The notes under the pieces: model-generated
Told to the model about the DNA's origin: nothing
The model's database searches: none
Seen by the model: the letters and a program-made list of their open reading frames with translations, nothing else
Shown here: one piece after another, positions 16,869 through 26,026 of the stretch
Numbering within the stretch: position 1 is the stretch's first letter
How the letters are laid out: each line of letters opens with the position of its first letter
Made by a program: the position numbers and the translations under genes
Assembly: GCA_036351115.1 (NCBI GenBank)
Contig: JAZBOL010000078.1
Coordinates: forward strand, 17,860 to 81,859
Origin: Marinihelvus sp036351115
Lineage (GTDB): Bacteria > Pseudomonadota > Gammaproteobacteria > Xanthomonadales > SZUA-36
Direction of reading: 5' to 3'
DNA length: 64,000 nucleotides

Positions 16869-17339
16869 ATGGGTTACTGGCTGATGAAATCCGAACCGGA
16901 CGCATACGGGATCGATGACCTGGAACGGGACGGTCGCGAGCCCTGGGACGGGATTCGCAATTACCAGGTGCGCAACATGATCCGGGACGACATGCAGGTT
17001 GGAGACGAGGCCCTGTTCTACCATTCCCGGGTCAAGGAGCCGGCTGCCGTCGGCATCATGCGCATCGTCAGTGACGCCTATCCGGATCCGACCCAGTTCG
17101 ACGCCAACTCGAAGTACTTCGATGCCAGGAGCGATCCGGACAACCCGCGCTGGCTGCTGCGGGACGTGGAATTCATCCGCCGCCTGGAACGGCCCGTGAC
17201 CCTCAAGGAACTCAAGGCGCACCCGGGACTGGGTGAGTTCCAGCTGACGAAAAAAGGCAACCGGCTGTCCATTTTTCCCGTGACGAAGGACCAGTGGGAC
17301 ACGATCGTCGCGCTCGCGAAGAACGAGCCGGTCAGCTGA
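16869..17339 (+). CDS. EVE-domain protein
   Basis: The 156-residue protein is a single EVE (PUA-like) domain, starting MGYWLMKSEPDAYGIDDL and containing WDGIRNYQVRNMIRD, GDEALFYHS and AAVGIMRIV. EVE domains fold like PUA and YTH domains and are thought to bind modified nucleobases in RNA or DNA. The N-terminal KSEP and the aromatic-lined pocket residues are present. A GGGAG ribosome-binding sequence lies about eight bases before the ATG. The gene is divergent from the lipoprotein hydrolase and convergent with the antiporter, whose end it overlaps by eight bases. Confidence 0.9.
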   Translation: MGYWLMKSEPDAYGIDDLERDGREPWDGIRNYQVRNMIRDDMQVGDEALFYHSRVKEPAAVGIMRIVSDAYPDPTQFDANSKYFDARSDPDNPRWLLRDVEFIRRLERPVTLKELKAHPGLGEFQLTKKGNRLSIFPVTKDQWDTIVALAKNEPVS

Positions 17340-18960
17340 CCGTCGGGTCCTCCCGCTCGCTCTGGCGGGCGTCCCGGTCAAGCACGTGCGCCGCGAAGCC
17401 GGCGCCGGCCTCCGTGGCCGTGTTGAAGACCTCATCCGCCCCGGCGTCCAGGAGCGCCTGTTCCTGGTCCGGAAAACGGGCGGTGGCGGCGATGCGGCCC
17501 TCGTAACCGGCGACGCGAAGCTGCCGGATCACGGAGCGGATGGCCTGGAAGCGGGGCAGGGGGATCATGACCAGATCCAGGTGGGTGTCGACCCGCATGC
17601 GTGCCCAGAAATCCGGGTCGCTCGGATCGCCTTCGATGACGCGCCGCCCCCACTGCTTCTGCTGTTTCACCACGACGGGGTTGACGTCCACGCCGACCAG
17701 CTCACCCTCCACCCGGCGTGTCATGGCATCGTAGGTACCTGATCCCACGCCGCCCATACCGACGACGACGATGCGCGCGTCCCCGAGATCGATGGGCTGC
17801 TCGTCCGGAATGCGCTGGGCCCGTTCAAAGCGGTGCCACCCGTCGAGATGACGGGCGTACAGCATGTTGGATCGGGCGCTGAGGGGGGCAGCGAGCGTGA
17901 AGGAAAAAGTCAGCGCCATGGCCAGGATGATGAGCCATTCCGGTTCCAGCCAACCGTTCGAGACGCCGATGGCAGCGACGATCAGGCCGAATTCGCTGTA
18001 GTTGGCGAGATTCAGGGATGCCAGCAGAGACGTGCGTGCACGAAGCCGAAAGGCGCTCATGAGCACGAAGTACAGGGCCGACTTGGCGAAGACGAAGGGC
18101 AGCAGCAACAGGGCGAGGCCGACCATGTCCAGCGTGGGAATACCTGCCTGGCCGATGGACAGGAAGAAGCCCAGCAGGAACAGATCCTTGAAGCCGAGCA
18201 AGGTTTTCGCGAGCTCTTCCGTGCGTTCGTGACCCGCAACCAGGATGCCGATGATGAGGGCGCCGAGGTCCCCCTTGAGTCCCACGAGTTCGAACAGCTC
18301 CGCACCGCCCAGGGCCAGGAGCAAGCCATAGAGCACCAGCAGCTCGCCGTGACCCGATTGTTTCAGCAGGTTCTGCAGCACGGGCCGCAGGGGGATGAGC
18401 CCGAACAGCAGCAATGCCAGGGGCGACGGCCATTTTCCCGTCGAGGCGGCGAGGAAGCCCACGGCGACCAGATCCTGAACGATCAGGATGCTGATGGCGA
18501 TGCGGCCATGCAAAGAGGTCATCTCCCCCCGTTCCTCGAGCGCCTTGGCGACGAATACGGTGCTGGAAAAACTCAGGGCGAAGGCGATGAGCAGGGCCGG
18601 ACCCAGCCCAAGCCCCGTCAGCAGGCCGACGCCGAGGGCCGCGAGACCGAGCAGTAGCGTGGCCAGCACGGCCATGACGATGCCCATGTGCAGCACGGTG
18701 ACCGCGAGCACCTCCGGTCGGACCAGGGTCCTCAGGTTGAGTTTGAGGCCGATGGTGAACAGGAGCAGCGTGATGCCGAGGTCCGAGAGCTTCTCCAGCA
18801 TCTGTCCGCTGACGATGCCGAAGGCGCTGAGCAGGAAGCCCGTCGCCAGGAAACCGATGAGCGGGGGCAGACCGACGTGCTTGGCGAGCGTGCCGAGCAT
18901 GAAGGCCACGCCAATCCAGGCGATGTCGCCCAGCGCAATGGCGACCCACTCGAAATCCAT
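17332..18960 (-). CDS. CPA2-family cation:proton antiporter with TrkA-N (RCK) domain
   Basis: The 542-residue protein has about twelve hydrophobic segments in residues 1-370 (for example LIGFLATGFLLSAFGIVSG and ALLIAFALSFSSTVFVAKAL), forming a Na+/H+ exchanger domain of the Kef/YbaL type. A Rossmann RCK domain follows near residue 392 (ARIVVVGMGGVGSGTYDAM) that would bind NAD(H) or another nucleotide. It probably exchanges K+ or Na+ for protons across the inner membrane. Compared with the KefC-like protein at 26027 it lacks a partner oxidoreductase next door. It is the only gene on its strand here. Confidence 0.88.
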   Translation of the reverse strand: MDFEWVAIALGDIAWIGVAFMLGTLAKHVGLPPLIGFLATGFLLSAFGIVSGQMLEKLSDLGITLLLFTIGLKLNLRTLVRPEVLAVTVLHMGIVMAVLATLLLGLAALGVGLLTGLGLGPALLIAFALSFSSTVFVAKALEERGEMTSLHGRIAISILIVQDLVAVGFLAASTGKWPSPLALLLFGLIPLRPVLQNLLKQSGHGELLVLYGLLLALGGAELFELVGLKGDLGALIIGILVAGHERTEELAKTLLGFKDLFLLGFFLSIGQAGIPTLDMVGLALLLLPFVFAKSALYFVLMSAFRLRARTSLLASLNLANYSEFGLIVAAIGVSNGWLEPEWLIILAMALTFSFTLAAPLSARSNMLYARHLDGWHRFERAQRIPDEQPIDLGDARIVVVGMGGVGSGTYDAMTRRVEGELVGVDVNPVVVKQQKQWGRRVIEGDPSDPDFWARMRVDTHLDLVMIPLPRFQAIRSVIRQLRVAGYEGRIAATARFPDQEQALLDAGADEVFNTATEAGAGFAAHVLDRDARQSEREDPTVS

Positions 18961-19064
18961 GCCCTGACCCCCTTGCGATCGATGTGCCGAACGCTACGCA
19001 GTGTAACGACTTTCGCCGCGATGGTAGAGGGGGGTGAACGTCACCCCCTGGACGAAGCGACCGT

Positions 19065-20267
19065 TCAGCCCACGGCCAGTTTGTCCCTGAGCAACTGCTC
19101 ACGGGTCTCGTTGCGGTGCTTTTTCAGGTAACGCATGAAGGGGGTGCCGCCGGTGCCGATGTCCACCGCGTTGCCCGCTCGATCCCGGGATTGCTGGTTG
19201 ATGTAGGTCGCGGCGTACTCGAGATGGCGCGTCCGGAACCGGGCGAGCTGTTCCACGCACTCGTTGTAGGCGCCGATGAGCGCCGGGTTGCCCAGGGTTT
19301 GGACCACTTCCCGAACGGCGCTGGTTTCGCGAACCTGCTCGATGAAGCGACGGTGCGCCGGTGGCCGGTAGGCGTGCAGCTCATCCAGGTACCGGCGCAA
19401 GGGGTCGTCGGCATGGCCGAGGCCGAGCACCGCGTCCACCGCGGGGACGATGGATGACTGGGAGCCGGTCTGCCCCCGGAAGCTCTGGGGGGCGCCACCG
19501 GTCGCTTCCACGCCCTCGTAGACCAGTCCCGCGCCCAGGGCGGGGTTGTCCTTCCAGCCGTGAATCCAGGGCCGTACCCGGTGAAAGTAGATGTAGGGAT
19601 CGCAACGCTCGGGCATGCGGTCGAAGTGGGCATTGATCTCCGCCCAGACACCGATCATGCGCCGCAGGTGGTGGTGCATGGCCGCGGAATCGGCGGCCCC
19701 GGCTGCGGCCAGCAGTCCGGGAAATTCCGCAAGCAGGCCGCCGGCGCTCGCTTCGATGGCGACGTGCACCAGCACGAACCAGGCCTCGTCCTGGCCGCCC
19801 AGGAATCCCTGCAGCAGGGTGACGTTGTCGAGGGTGAGCGGGCCGTCCGCATCGATGCGTCCCCAGTTGTCCAGGACGTAGGACGAGTAGGGCAGCAGGG
19901 GCTGCTGTCCCAGCAGCTCGGCCAGGGTCCAGATCGGGCGGGCGAGGTTCTCCGGCAGGTGGCGGGGCGGGTCATCCTGACCCCAGACCCAGGACTGCAC
20001 GAGGAAGGCGTAGTGCACCATCGCCATGCGGCGCTGCGGCTCATCGAGGTCCCGCAGCGCCCCGGTCCGCACCCGGGGCAGGCGGGACAGGAGCTCGCGA
20101 ATGCGGCCGCTGGGCAGGATTCGTGGCAAGTCCAGGGCGGTGCGCCGAACCGGTTGGAGGCTGTCCGGCAACACGACGGTCTCGGGATCGAAAGGCGAGA
20201 GGAAACCGCGTTCCGCGGAAATGTCGAAGTCCCCGAGGCGGAGGGGTACCCTGGATCGGCTCGTCAT
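19065..20267 (-). CDS. Indoleamine 2,3-dioxygenase-family heme protein
   Basis: The 400-residue protein matches the indoleamine 2,3-dioxygenase family in its C-terminal half. A candidate proximal heme ligand is His348, in ARFRTRHLEYAATYI. The substrate-contacting Gly-Thr-Gly-Gly-Thr loop is at 371-375, followed by PFMRYLKKHRNETREQLL, as in IDO. MVHYAFLVQSWVWG and VPAVDAVLGLGH lie upstream as expected. IDO opens the indole ring of tryptophan to N-formylkynurenine; relatives such as PrnB do other indole chemistry, so the exact reaction is uncertain. No kynurenine-pathway gene is adjacent. The divergent Lrp-type regulator and the palindrome between them suggest amino-acid-responsive control. Confidence 0.85.
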   Translation of the reverse strand: MTSRSRVPLRLGDFDISAERGFLSPFDPETVVLPDSLQPVRRTALDLPRILPSGRIRELLSRLPRVRTGALRDLDEPQRRMAMVHYAFLVQSWVWGQDDPPRHLPENLARPIWTLAELLGQQPLLPYSSYVLDNWGRIDADGPLTLDNVTLLQGFLGGQDEAWFVLVHVAIEASAGGLLAEFPGLLAAAGAADSAAMHHHLRRMIGVWAEINAHFDRMPERCDPYIYFHRVRPWIHGWKDNPALGAGLVYEGVEATGGAPQSFRGQTGSQSSIVPAVDAVLGLGHADDPLRRYLDELHAYRPPAHRRFIEQVRETSAVREVVQTLGNPALIGAYNECVEQLARFRTRHLEYAATYINQQSRDRAGNAVDIGTGGTPFMRYLKKHRNETREQLLRDKLAVG

Positions 20268-20303
20268 TTCGGCCTTACTCCGTTCTATGTTTTGTCATAT
20301 TGA

Positions 20304-20318
20304 CGGAATATTATTCCG
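20304..20318. promoter_or_regulatory. Palindromic operator candidate between dioxygenase and Lrp-type regulator
   Basis: CGGAAT-ATT-ATTCCG is a perfect 6-bp inverted repeat with a three-base AT centre, in the middle of the 75-bp divergent gap. Lrp/AsnC regulators often bind AT-centred palindromes of this length next to their own gene. The position would let one site control both promoters. Binding is inferred, not shown. Confidence 0.55.
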
Positions 20319-20342
20319 AACACGGCCTGCGCGGGAACGCCA

Positions 20343-20882
20343 ATGAGCAAGAATCCGGAAAAACCAGAAAAGGTTCGGAAACGCGCCGTGGATGCGGCCG
20401 GCCTGGACCGCATGGACCGAAAAATTTTAGGTGTCCTGGTGGACGATGCCGGCCGGGGTTACGCCGACATCGGTCGGGAGGTCGGACTCTCGGCACCCGC
20501 GGTCCATGAACGCGTCAAGAAACTGCGCGCCCGGGGCGTCATCACCGGCAGTGCCGTTCGCCTCGATGGCCCGAGTATCGGCAGGCCCCTGCTGGTCTTC
20601 GTTCACGTGGCGACCCACAGCTGGGGCCACAGCGAGGCCCTCGACGCCCTGTCCGTGTTGCCCGAACTCGAGGAGGTGCACTCCACCACCGGCGCCACGT
20701 CGATCATCATGAAGATTCGCCTGGCCGACTCCCAGGCGTTGGAAGCCCTGTTGCGGCACATCAATGCCTTTGAAAGCGTGGTGTCGACGCACACTTACGT
20801 GACGCTCTCGACCTATCTCGAACGTCCTGTCCAGGCGGGCGTGACGGAGGACTGGCCGGATGCGCCCCGGCCGAGATCCTGA
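20343..20882 (+). CDS. Lrp/AsnC-family transcriptional regulator
   Basis: The 179-residue protein has an N-terminal winged helix-turn-helix (MDRKILGVLVDDAGRGYADI, then LSAPAVHERVKKLRARGVI) and a C-terminal RAM/ligand domain (residues ~75-165). An extra charged N-terminal tail of about 20 residues (NPEKPEKVRKR) precedes the HTH. Members of this family bind amino acids and form dimers to octamers. The divergent dioxygenase gene makes tryptophan, or another aromatic amino acid, a plausible effector. The start ATG has only a weak upstream GGGAA. Confidence 0.9.
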   Translation: MSKNPEKPEKVRKRAVDAAGLDRMDRKILGVLVDDAGRGYADIGREVGLSAPAVHERVKKLRARGVITGSAVRLDGPSIGRPLLVFVHVATHSWGHSEALDALSVLPELEEVHSTTGATSIIMKIRLADSQALEALLRHINAFESVVSTHTYVTLSTYLERPVQAGVTEDWPDAPRPRS

Positions 20883-20922
20883 ACGGGTTGGACCGGAGTC
20901 GCCGGCCTGAGGCCGGAAAACC

Positions 20923-22788
20923 TTACCAGCCGCAGTCCCGCTCGGCGTTCTGCTCCTGCAGCCACGCCATCAGGGGCGCGAAATACTCCACCATGGCGCT
21001 GCCGTCCATTTCGCGGGTTCCGATGAAGGCCTCCAGCGCATCCGGCCAGGGCCGGGATGCGCCCATTTCGAGCATGGCATTGAAGCGTTCGCCAACCTCC
21101 TTCGAGCCGTAGATCGAGCAGCGGTGCAGGGGGCCCTCCCAGCCGGCCATGTCACACGCCGCCTTGTGGAACTGGAACTGCAGAATGTGCGCGATGAAGT
21201 AGCGCGTGTAGGACACGTTGTTCGGGATGTGGTACTTCGAACCCGGGTCGAAGTGATCGTCGGAGCGCGCCACCGGCGGGCGAATACCCTGGTACTCGGT
21301 GCGCAGCGCCCACCAGCCCTCGTTGTACTCCTCCGGCTCCAGTTCGCCGGAAAACACCTGCCAGCGCCACTTGTCCATGAGCAGTCCGAAGGGCTGAAAC
21401 GCCACCTTGTCCAGTGCGCGGCCCATGAGCAGGCCGATGTCACTGGAGGCGTCCGGGGCTTGGCCGATCACGCCGATGGTGACCAGGTACTCGGGCGTGA
21501 TGGACAGGGCCACCATGTCGCCGATGGCCTCGTGAAAACCGCCGTTGGCGCCGGTCTGGAAGATCGGCGACTGTTCCTTGTAGGCGCGTTGGTAGTAGTT
21601 GTGGCCGAGTTCGTGATGCACCGTGTTGAAATCATCGGCGTTGACCCGGGTGCACATCTTGATGCGGATGTCGTCCTGGCCGTCGAGATTCCAGGCCGAG
21701 GCGTGACAGACGACCTCGCGGTCTTCCGGTTTCGTGATCTGGGAGCGCTCCCAGAACGTGTCCGGCAGCGGGTCGAAGCCCAGGGATGAAAAGAACGCTT
21801 CGCCGGTGCGCACGATCTCTTCGGCGGTGTAGTCGAGATCCTGCAGCATCCGGGTCAGGTCGTAACCGGGGTCCGAGCTTTCCGGGCCCACGAGGTCGTA
21901 CACGTTGCCCCAGCTTTGCGCCCACATGTTGCCGAGGAGGTCGGCGCGGATGGGTTGGTCCAGGGGTACGGCTTCGTCGCCGTAGTGTTGATTCAGCCGC
22001 GACCGGACGTGGCACTGGAGTTCCTCGTAAAGCGGCTTGACCTGGCCCCAGAGTCGGTCTGTTTCCTCGGCGAACTCCGCCGGCGGCAAGTCATAGCGGG
22101 CCCGCCACATGGCGCCCACGTCGTCGAACCCCAGCTCCCGGGCGCCCTCGTTCGACAGGGCGACCATGGCGGCATAGTCGCTTTTCATGTTCCCGCCGTC
22201 CGCCCGCTCGGCCACGGGCACTTCGCGCCACTTGGTCCAGATCTCCTGGAGCTTTTCCGGGTCCCGCACCGTTCCCATCATGGCCTCGAGATCGTTCCGG
22301 GATACCTGTTCGCCGTCGAGCTCGATCTTGCCGGTGGCATAGGTCGACCGCATGCGGTTGTTGATCTCTGCGAGTTCGCCCGCCGCGCCCTCGCGGGTGG
22401 GCGCCGGCAGGTTGACGCCGAGCTTGATCTTCTCGAGCTTGCGGCGCATCTCCGCCGGGAGCTCCAGGTCATTGAAATCCTTGGCCCGGTTGGCGAATTC
22501 CACGCCTTTACGGGTCGCTTCCGCCGACGAGCGCGTGGCCAGCCAGTTGGTGTCGTAGGTAATGTTGGTCGCCTGCACCCAGGCCACGCGCGCAGCATAC
22601 TCGCCGTACTCCCTCTGCCACTGTTCGACCTCGGTGATGAAGCGGGCAGCATCATCGGCGGTCTTTGCGGCGTCCTGCGCCCAGGCCGGGGACGGCAGGG
22701 CGGCAGGCAAGGCCATGGCCAGGGACAGGGAGGCCGCCAGGGTCAGGCGGCGAGGGAGACAGGACGGTCTTTGGGCTCGTTTGCGCAC
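20923..22788 (-). CDS. M2-family metallopeptidase (ACE-like peptidyl-dipeptidase)
   Basis: The 621-residue protein has an N-terminal signal peptide (LTLAASLSLAMALPAALPSP). The zinc site is complete: HELGH at residues 392-396 (codons 21601-21615) and the third ligand Glu420 in FHEAIGDM, 24 residues after the second His, the same spacing as in angiotensin-converting enzyme. The length equals one ACE catalytic domain. It should remove C-terminal dipeptides from peptides in the periplasm or outside the cell. It is last in the minus-strand run that includes the amidohydrolase, 53 bases downstream of that gene. Confidence 0.93.
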   Translation of the reverse strand: MRKRAQRPSCLPRRLTLAASLSLAMALPAALPSPAWAQDAAKTADDAARFITEVEQWQREYGEYAARVAWVQATNITYDTNWLATRSSAEATRKGVEFANRAKDFNDLELPAEMRRKLEKIKLGVNLPAPTREGAAGELAEINNRMRSTYATGKIELDGEQVSRNDLEAMMGTVRDPEKLQEIWTKWREVPVAERADGGNMKSDYAAMVALSNEGARELGFDDVGAMWRARYDLPPAEFAEETDRLWGQVKPLYEELQCHVRSRLNQHYGDEAVPLDQPIRADLLGNMWAQSWGNVYDLVGPESSDPGYDLTRMLQDLDYTAEEIVRTGEAFFSSLGFDPLPDTFWERSQITKPEDREVVCHASAWNLDGQDDIRIKMCTRVNADDFNTVHHELGHNYYQRAYKEQSPIFQTGANGGFHEAIGDMVALSITPEYLVTIGVIGQAPDASSDIGLLMGRALDKVAFQPFGLLMDKWRWQVFSGELEPEEYNEGWWALRTEYQGIRPPVARSDDHFDPGSKYHIPNNVSYTRYFIAHILQFQFHKAACDMAGWEGPLHRCSIYGSKEVGERFNAMLEMGASRPWPDALEAFIGTREMDGSAMVEYFAPLMAWLQEQNAERDCGW

Positions 22789-22841
22789 ATTGAACTCCTT
22801 GATGGTGTTGATCAGGCGTGTCGGGTTTCAGGGACGGATAT

Positions 22842-24299
22842 TCAGGTAATGCGGCCGCCCGTCAGCTTCAGCAGGTTCAGAAACTCGCGGCGGGTTTTCG
22901 GACCATAGGTCTGGAAATGCGGGTCCGGCCGTTCGCGGTACACCTGGCGTGAACGTCCGATCGTATCCGTGTCGGCCCGTTTAAGCACCTCCTCCACCGG
23001 TATTTCGTAGGGCACGATGGCGTTGAGGCCGAAGACTTTCGCCTTGAGCGCCGGCGTCAGGGCCGGATAGCCGTAGCGTTCCTGGAGCTCCTCGCTGATC
23101 TCGAAGGCCCGGAACGCCTGGATCTGGTCCTGAGGCGAGCCGTACCAGACCGAATCCGTGCCCCAGAGGACGTTGTCCTCGCCAACGTACTTGAGGAGCT
23201 TGCCGACGGCGTGGGCGGCGCTGTCCGGGTCCCGGGTGAACAGGAAACGCCACGTGCTGCCGAGTTCCGCATAGACGTTGCTGTTGGGTGGCAGGTCGTT
23301 GTCCAGCACGCTCTGCACGAGCGCGTCGATGCCTTCACCGCGCTCCGGGTCGTAGGCGCGTTCGGGTTCGCCGATGATGTAGCCCGAGTGATAGACCAGA
23401 AAATTCATGTCCGGGTAGTCCCGGGCGACCACGCCGATGTCCGTGCACAGGGAATGCTCGTAGGAGTCGCGCCCGAAGGGAATGCCCTTGTGGATGGCAA
23501 TGTTTTTCACACCCAGGCGGCGCGCCTTCTCGATGAAGGGCCGGCCCGTGTCCTCGTCGCTCAGGAAAAATCCCTTCCCGTCGGGGCCGTACTGCGTGTA
23601 GCACTTGTAGGCCGAGACCTTCCAGCGCTCCGCCAGTTCGTCCATGAGGTCGAGGTCGCCCGGCTGGTTGGGGTTGCAGCGGCCGTGGAGCAGAAGCCGG
23701 TGTTCACCCTCCAGGCGTTCCACCATTTCGGCGGTCGCGTGCGCCTCCTCGATGGACAGGGGTTCGTCGGCATGGGTCGAGGGCACGAAGCTGAGGGCCA
23801 TCATGTCCGTATCCGAATCGAGAAAGACGTCCTTGATGAAACTGTCCGCGCCGAGGCACCGCATGTAGTCGCTGGACAGAAACTCGAAGTCCTCCCTGCA
23901 CTGCGGTTTCAGGGTGCGGGCGAGGTTCGGCGGCAGATAGTGTCCCTGCACGTCGAAAATGAACTCCCGGCCCTCCAGCGCTTCCGCGGCCGCGGCCGGG
24001 TCGTAGGCGGCCTCGGCCGGAATCGCGAAGCGCCCGGCGGTGGCGCCCCGCCAGGCCTGGGCCTCGTTGAAGGCGAGCAGGGTGGCGGCGGCGCCGCAGC
24101 TGCTCTGGAGGAAACGGCGCCGCGGCTGGCCGGTTTTCCGGGCCGCGTGGTCCGCCTGCTCGAGGGCGAGGCGATTCATGGCTTTTTCGTCCTCGCACAG
24201 GGGGATCGGTTCGAACTCGCCGTTGCAGGTGCTGTCGAGCTTGATGGGCAGGCAGGTGTCCCTGTTCCTGTCCGGGGTCTGATCTGGGGTCTGGGTCAT
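22842..24299 (-). CDS. Tat-exported amidohydrolase-family metal-dependent hydrolase
   Basis: Starting at 24299 gives 485 residues. The N-terminus is long and polar (MTQTPDQTPDRNRD), then a twin-arginine signal appears near residue 55 (RRRFLQSSCGAAATLLAFN), predicting export of a folded, metal-loaded enzyme. The mature domain has FDVQGHYLPP near its start, AIHKGIPFGRDS, NFLVYHSGYI and a late GTDSVWYGSPQDQI. These are the beta-barrel metal-ligand strands of the amidohydrolase-2 (ACMSD-like) group. The first metal motif is GHY rather than HxH, so metal binding may be altered. The substrate is unknown. Confidence 0.8.
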   Translation of the reverse strand: MTQTPDQTPDRNRDTCLPIKLDSTCNGEFEPIPLCEDEKAMNRLALEQADHAARKTGQPRRRFLQSSCGAAATLLAFNEAQAWRGATAGRFAIPAEAAYDPAAAAEALEGREFIFDVQGHYLPPNLARTLKPQCREDFEFLSSDYMRCLGADSFIKDVFLDSDTDMMALSFVPSTHADEPLSIEEAHATAEMVERLEGEHRLLLHGRCNPNQPGDLDLMDELAERWKVSAYKCYTQYGPDGKGFFLSDEDTGRPFIEKARRLGVKNIAIHKGIPFGRDSYEHSLCTDIGVVARDYPDMNFLVYHSGYIIGEPERAYDPERGEGIDALVQSVLDNDLPPNSNVYAELGSTWRFLFTRDPDSAAHAVGKLLKYVGEDNVLWGTDSVWYGSPQDQIQAFRAFEISEELQERYGYPALTPALKAKVFGLNAIVPYEIPVEEVLKRADTDTIGRSRQVYRERPDPHFQTYGPKTRREFLNLLKLTGGRIT

Positions 24300-24390
24300 G
24301 AGGCTGGCTCCGAATTCTCCGCTTCGCGGTCGAATCCAGTATAGGCGCTGCCCCATACACGACCGCTTCGAGGCGACGGGGCGTGGGCTT

Positions 24391-25602
24391 TCAGGGTTGG
24401 ACGGTGGACGGGCCCAGCAGGGTCGCCAGCGTGTCGGAGTCCGGATAGCCGTCGGCGACACGCCCCGTGCTGGCCTTGAACCTCGCCAGGGCCTGTCGGG
24501 TGGCGGGGCCCCAGATGCCGTCCGCCGGTCCCGGATCGAAGCCGCGGTTGGCCAGGGCCTGCTGGAGACGTTTCACGTCCTCCACGCGCAGGGCTTCGTC
24601 ATTGGGGGGTGGCTGCACCAGGCCAGGTCTGCCGGCAATGCGATCGGCGAGCAGGCCCACGGACAGGGCGTAGGATTCGGAGCGGTTCCAGCCCATGATC
24701 ACGTCGAAGTTGCGGTAGACCAGGAATGCCGGCCCGTCAGCCCCGGCAGGCACGATCAGCTTCGCTTCCACCTCGGCCTGGGGGAGAGCGGCGCCGTTCG
24801 CCTGGCGCAGGCCGAGGTCGGCCCAGGTGCCCAGGGGACGGCGGACGCCGTCTCCGGCCAGGGCGTAGTCAAACGCCGTCGGCAGGCGAACCTCCCGACC
24901 CCAGCGCAGGCCCGGTACCCAGCCAAGCTCAGCCAGGAAATTGGCGCCGGAGGCCAGGGCGTCCGCTTCGCTGACCCAGAGATCCACCCGGCCGTCCCCG
25001 TCCCCGTCCACCGCGTAGCGATTCCAGGTGCTGGGCATGAACTGCGTGTGCCCCATGGCGCCTGCCCAGGAGCCCTGCATGGTGGTCGGTGACAGGTCTT
25101 CCCGTTCCAGCAGTTCCAGGGCCGTGAGGAATTCGGTGGTAAAGAAGGCCGAACGGCGCGGGTCGCAGGCGAGGGTGGCGAGCGCATCCAGCGAGGGGGT
25201 CGTGCCCAGGTAACCGCCGTAGTTGGTTTCCAGGCCCCAGAACGCCACGAGCACGGGCGCGGGAACGCCGTATTTGCGCTGGATGGCCTCCAGCAACGCG
25301 CGGTTGGCTGCGAGCTTCTCCCGGCCCGCGGCGATTCGCGAGTCGGTCACCCGGATGGACAGGTATCGGCCAAAGGTCTGCATGAACTCGGGCTGCTGCC
25401 GGTCGAGTTCGAGCACACGGGGTTGCTGGACCAGCGACGGGATCAGCTCGTCCACCGTTTCCGGGCTGCGGCCCTGCTCCCGGGCCTGCGCCTGGAGCCC
25501 CGCGAGGCATTGCGCGAAGTCAGGCGGGGGCGCGTCCGCCTGCGCCGGCCGCTCAGCGGTCAGGCTGACGCCCAGGATCAATACGGCGACAGGCACACGC
25601 AT
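24391..25602 (-). CDS. MltB-family lytic murein transglycosylase with peptidoglycan-binding domain
   Basis: The 403-residue protein has a signal peptide (VLILGVSLTAERPAQA). The SLT_2/MltB catalytic domain carries FWGLETNYGGYLG with catalytic Glu125, MQGSWAGAMGHTQFMPSTW and DGDGRVDLW. A C-terminal PG_binding_1 domain follows at ~335-400 (LQQALANRGFDPGPADGIWG). It cleaves glycan strands of peptidoglycan to 1,6-anhydromuramyl ends in the periplasm. There is no lipobox, so it resembles the soluble MltB-type forms. Its start overlaps the stop of the OsmC gene by one base (TGATG), so it is probably co-transcribed with that gene and the Kef genes. Confidence 0.92.
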   Translation of the reverse strand: MRVPVAVLILGVSLTAERPAQADAPPPDFAQCLAGLQAQAREQGRSPETVDELIPSLVQQPRVLELDRQQPEFMQTFGRYLSIRVTDSRIAAGREKLAANRALLEAIQRKYGVPAPVLVAFWGLETNYGGYLGTTPSLDALATLACDPRRSAFFTTEFLTALELLEREDLSPTTMQGSWAGAMGHTQFMPSTWNRYAVDGDGDGRVDLWVSEADALASGANFLAELGWVPGLRWGREVRLPTAFDYALAGDGVRRPLGTWADLGLRQANGAALPQAEVEAKLIVPAGADGPAFLVYRNFDVIMGWNRSESYALSVGLLADRIAGRPGLVQPPPNDEALRVEDVKRLQQALANRGFDPGPADGIWGPATRQALARFKASTGRVADGYPDSDTLATLLGPSTVQP

Positions 25603-26021
25603 CAGCTTGGTAACTCCGCTTCGACGATCTCGAAGCTGGTCTCGACGTCGGCCAGGGCCTTGAGCTGGGCCGAGGCGGAACAGTACTTTTCCATGGCCAG
25701 GTCGATGGCGCGCTCCACCTGCCTCGGTTTCACGTCCTGGCCGTACACCACGAAGTGCATGGACACCGCCGTGTAGTAGCGGGGATGGTCATCACGCCGC
25801 TCGCCGCCGACTTCCACGGTGGCATCCATGACTTTCTGGCGCCCTTTTTTCAGGATGGTCACCAGGTCGATGGCTGCGCAGGCTCCGGCGGCAAGCAAGA
25901 GCATCTCCATGGGCGACATGCCCACGTCCCTGTCGCCGTCGATGACGAGGGAGTGGCCGCTGGCGGCGGTGCCGATGAACTGCAGGCCACCGGCCCAGCG
26001 CACGGTGTGATTACGTTTCAT
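25602..26021 (-). CDS. OsmC-family peroxiredoxin-like protein (YhfA-type)
   Basis: Taking the ATG at 26021 gives 139 residues; GTG at 26030 would instead overlap the KefC-like stop by four bases. The sequence fits the YhfA branch of OsmC: VRWAGGLQFIG, GMSPMEMLLLAAGACAAIDL, ILKKGRQ and EKYCSASAQL. The two conserved cysteines are Cys48 and Cys114, the pair used by OsmC/Ohr proteins for thiol-dependent peroxide reduction. Lying directly downstream of a KefC/KefF-type system fits a shared response to electrophile or oxidative stress. Confidence 0.88.
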   Translation of the reverse strand: MKRNHTVRWAGGLQFIGTAASGHSLVIDGDRDVGMSPMEMLLLAAGACAAIDLVTILKKGRQKVMDATVEVGGERRDDHPRYYTAVSMHFVVYGQDVKPRQVERAIDLAMEKYCSASAQLKALADVETSFEIVEAELPS

Positions 26022-26026
26022 GGGGT

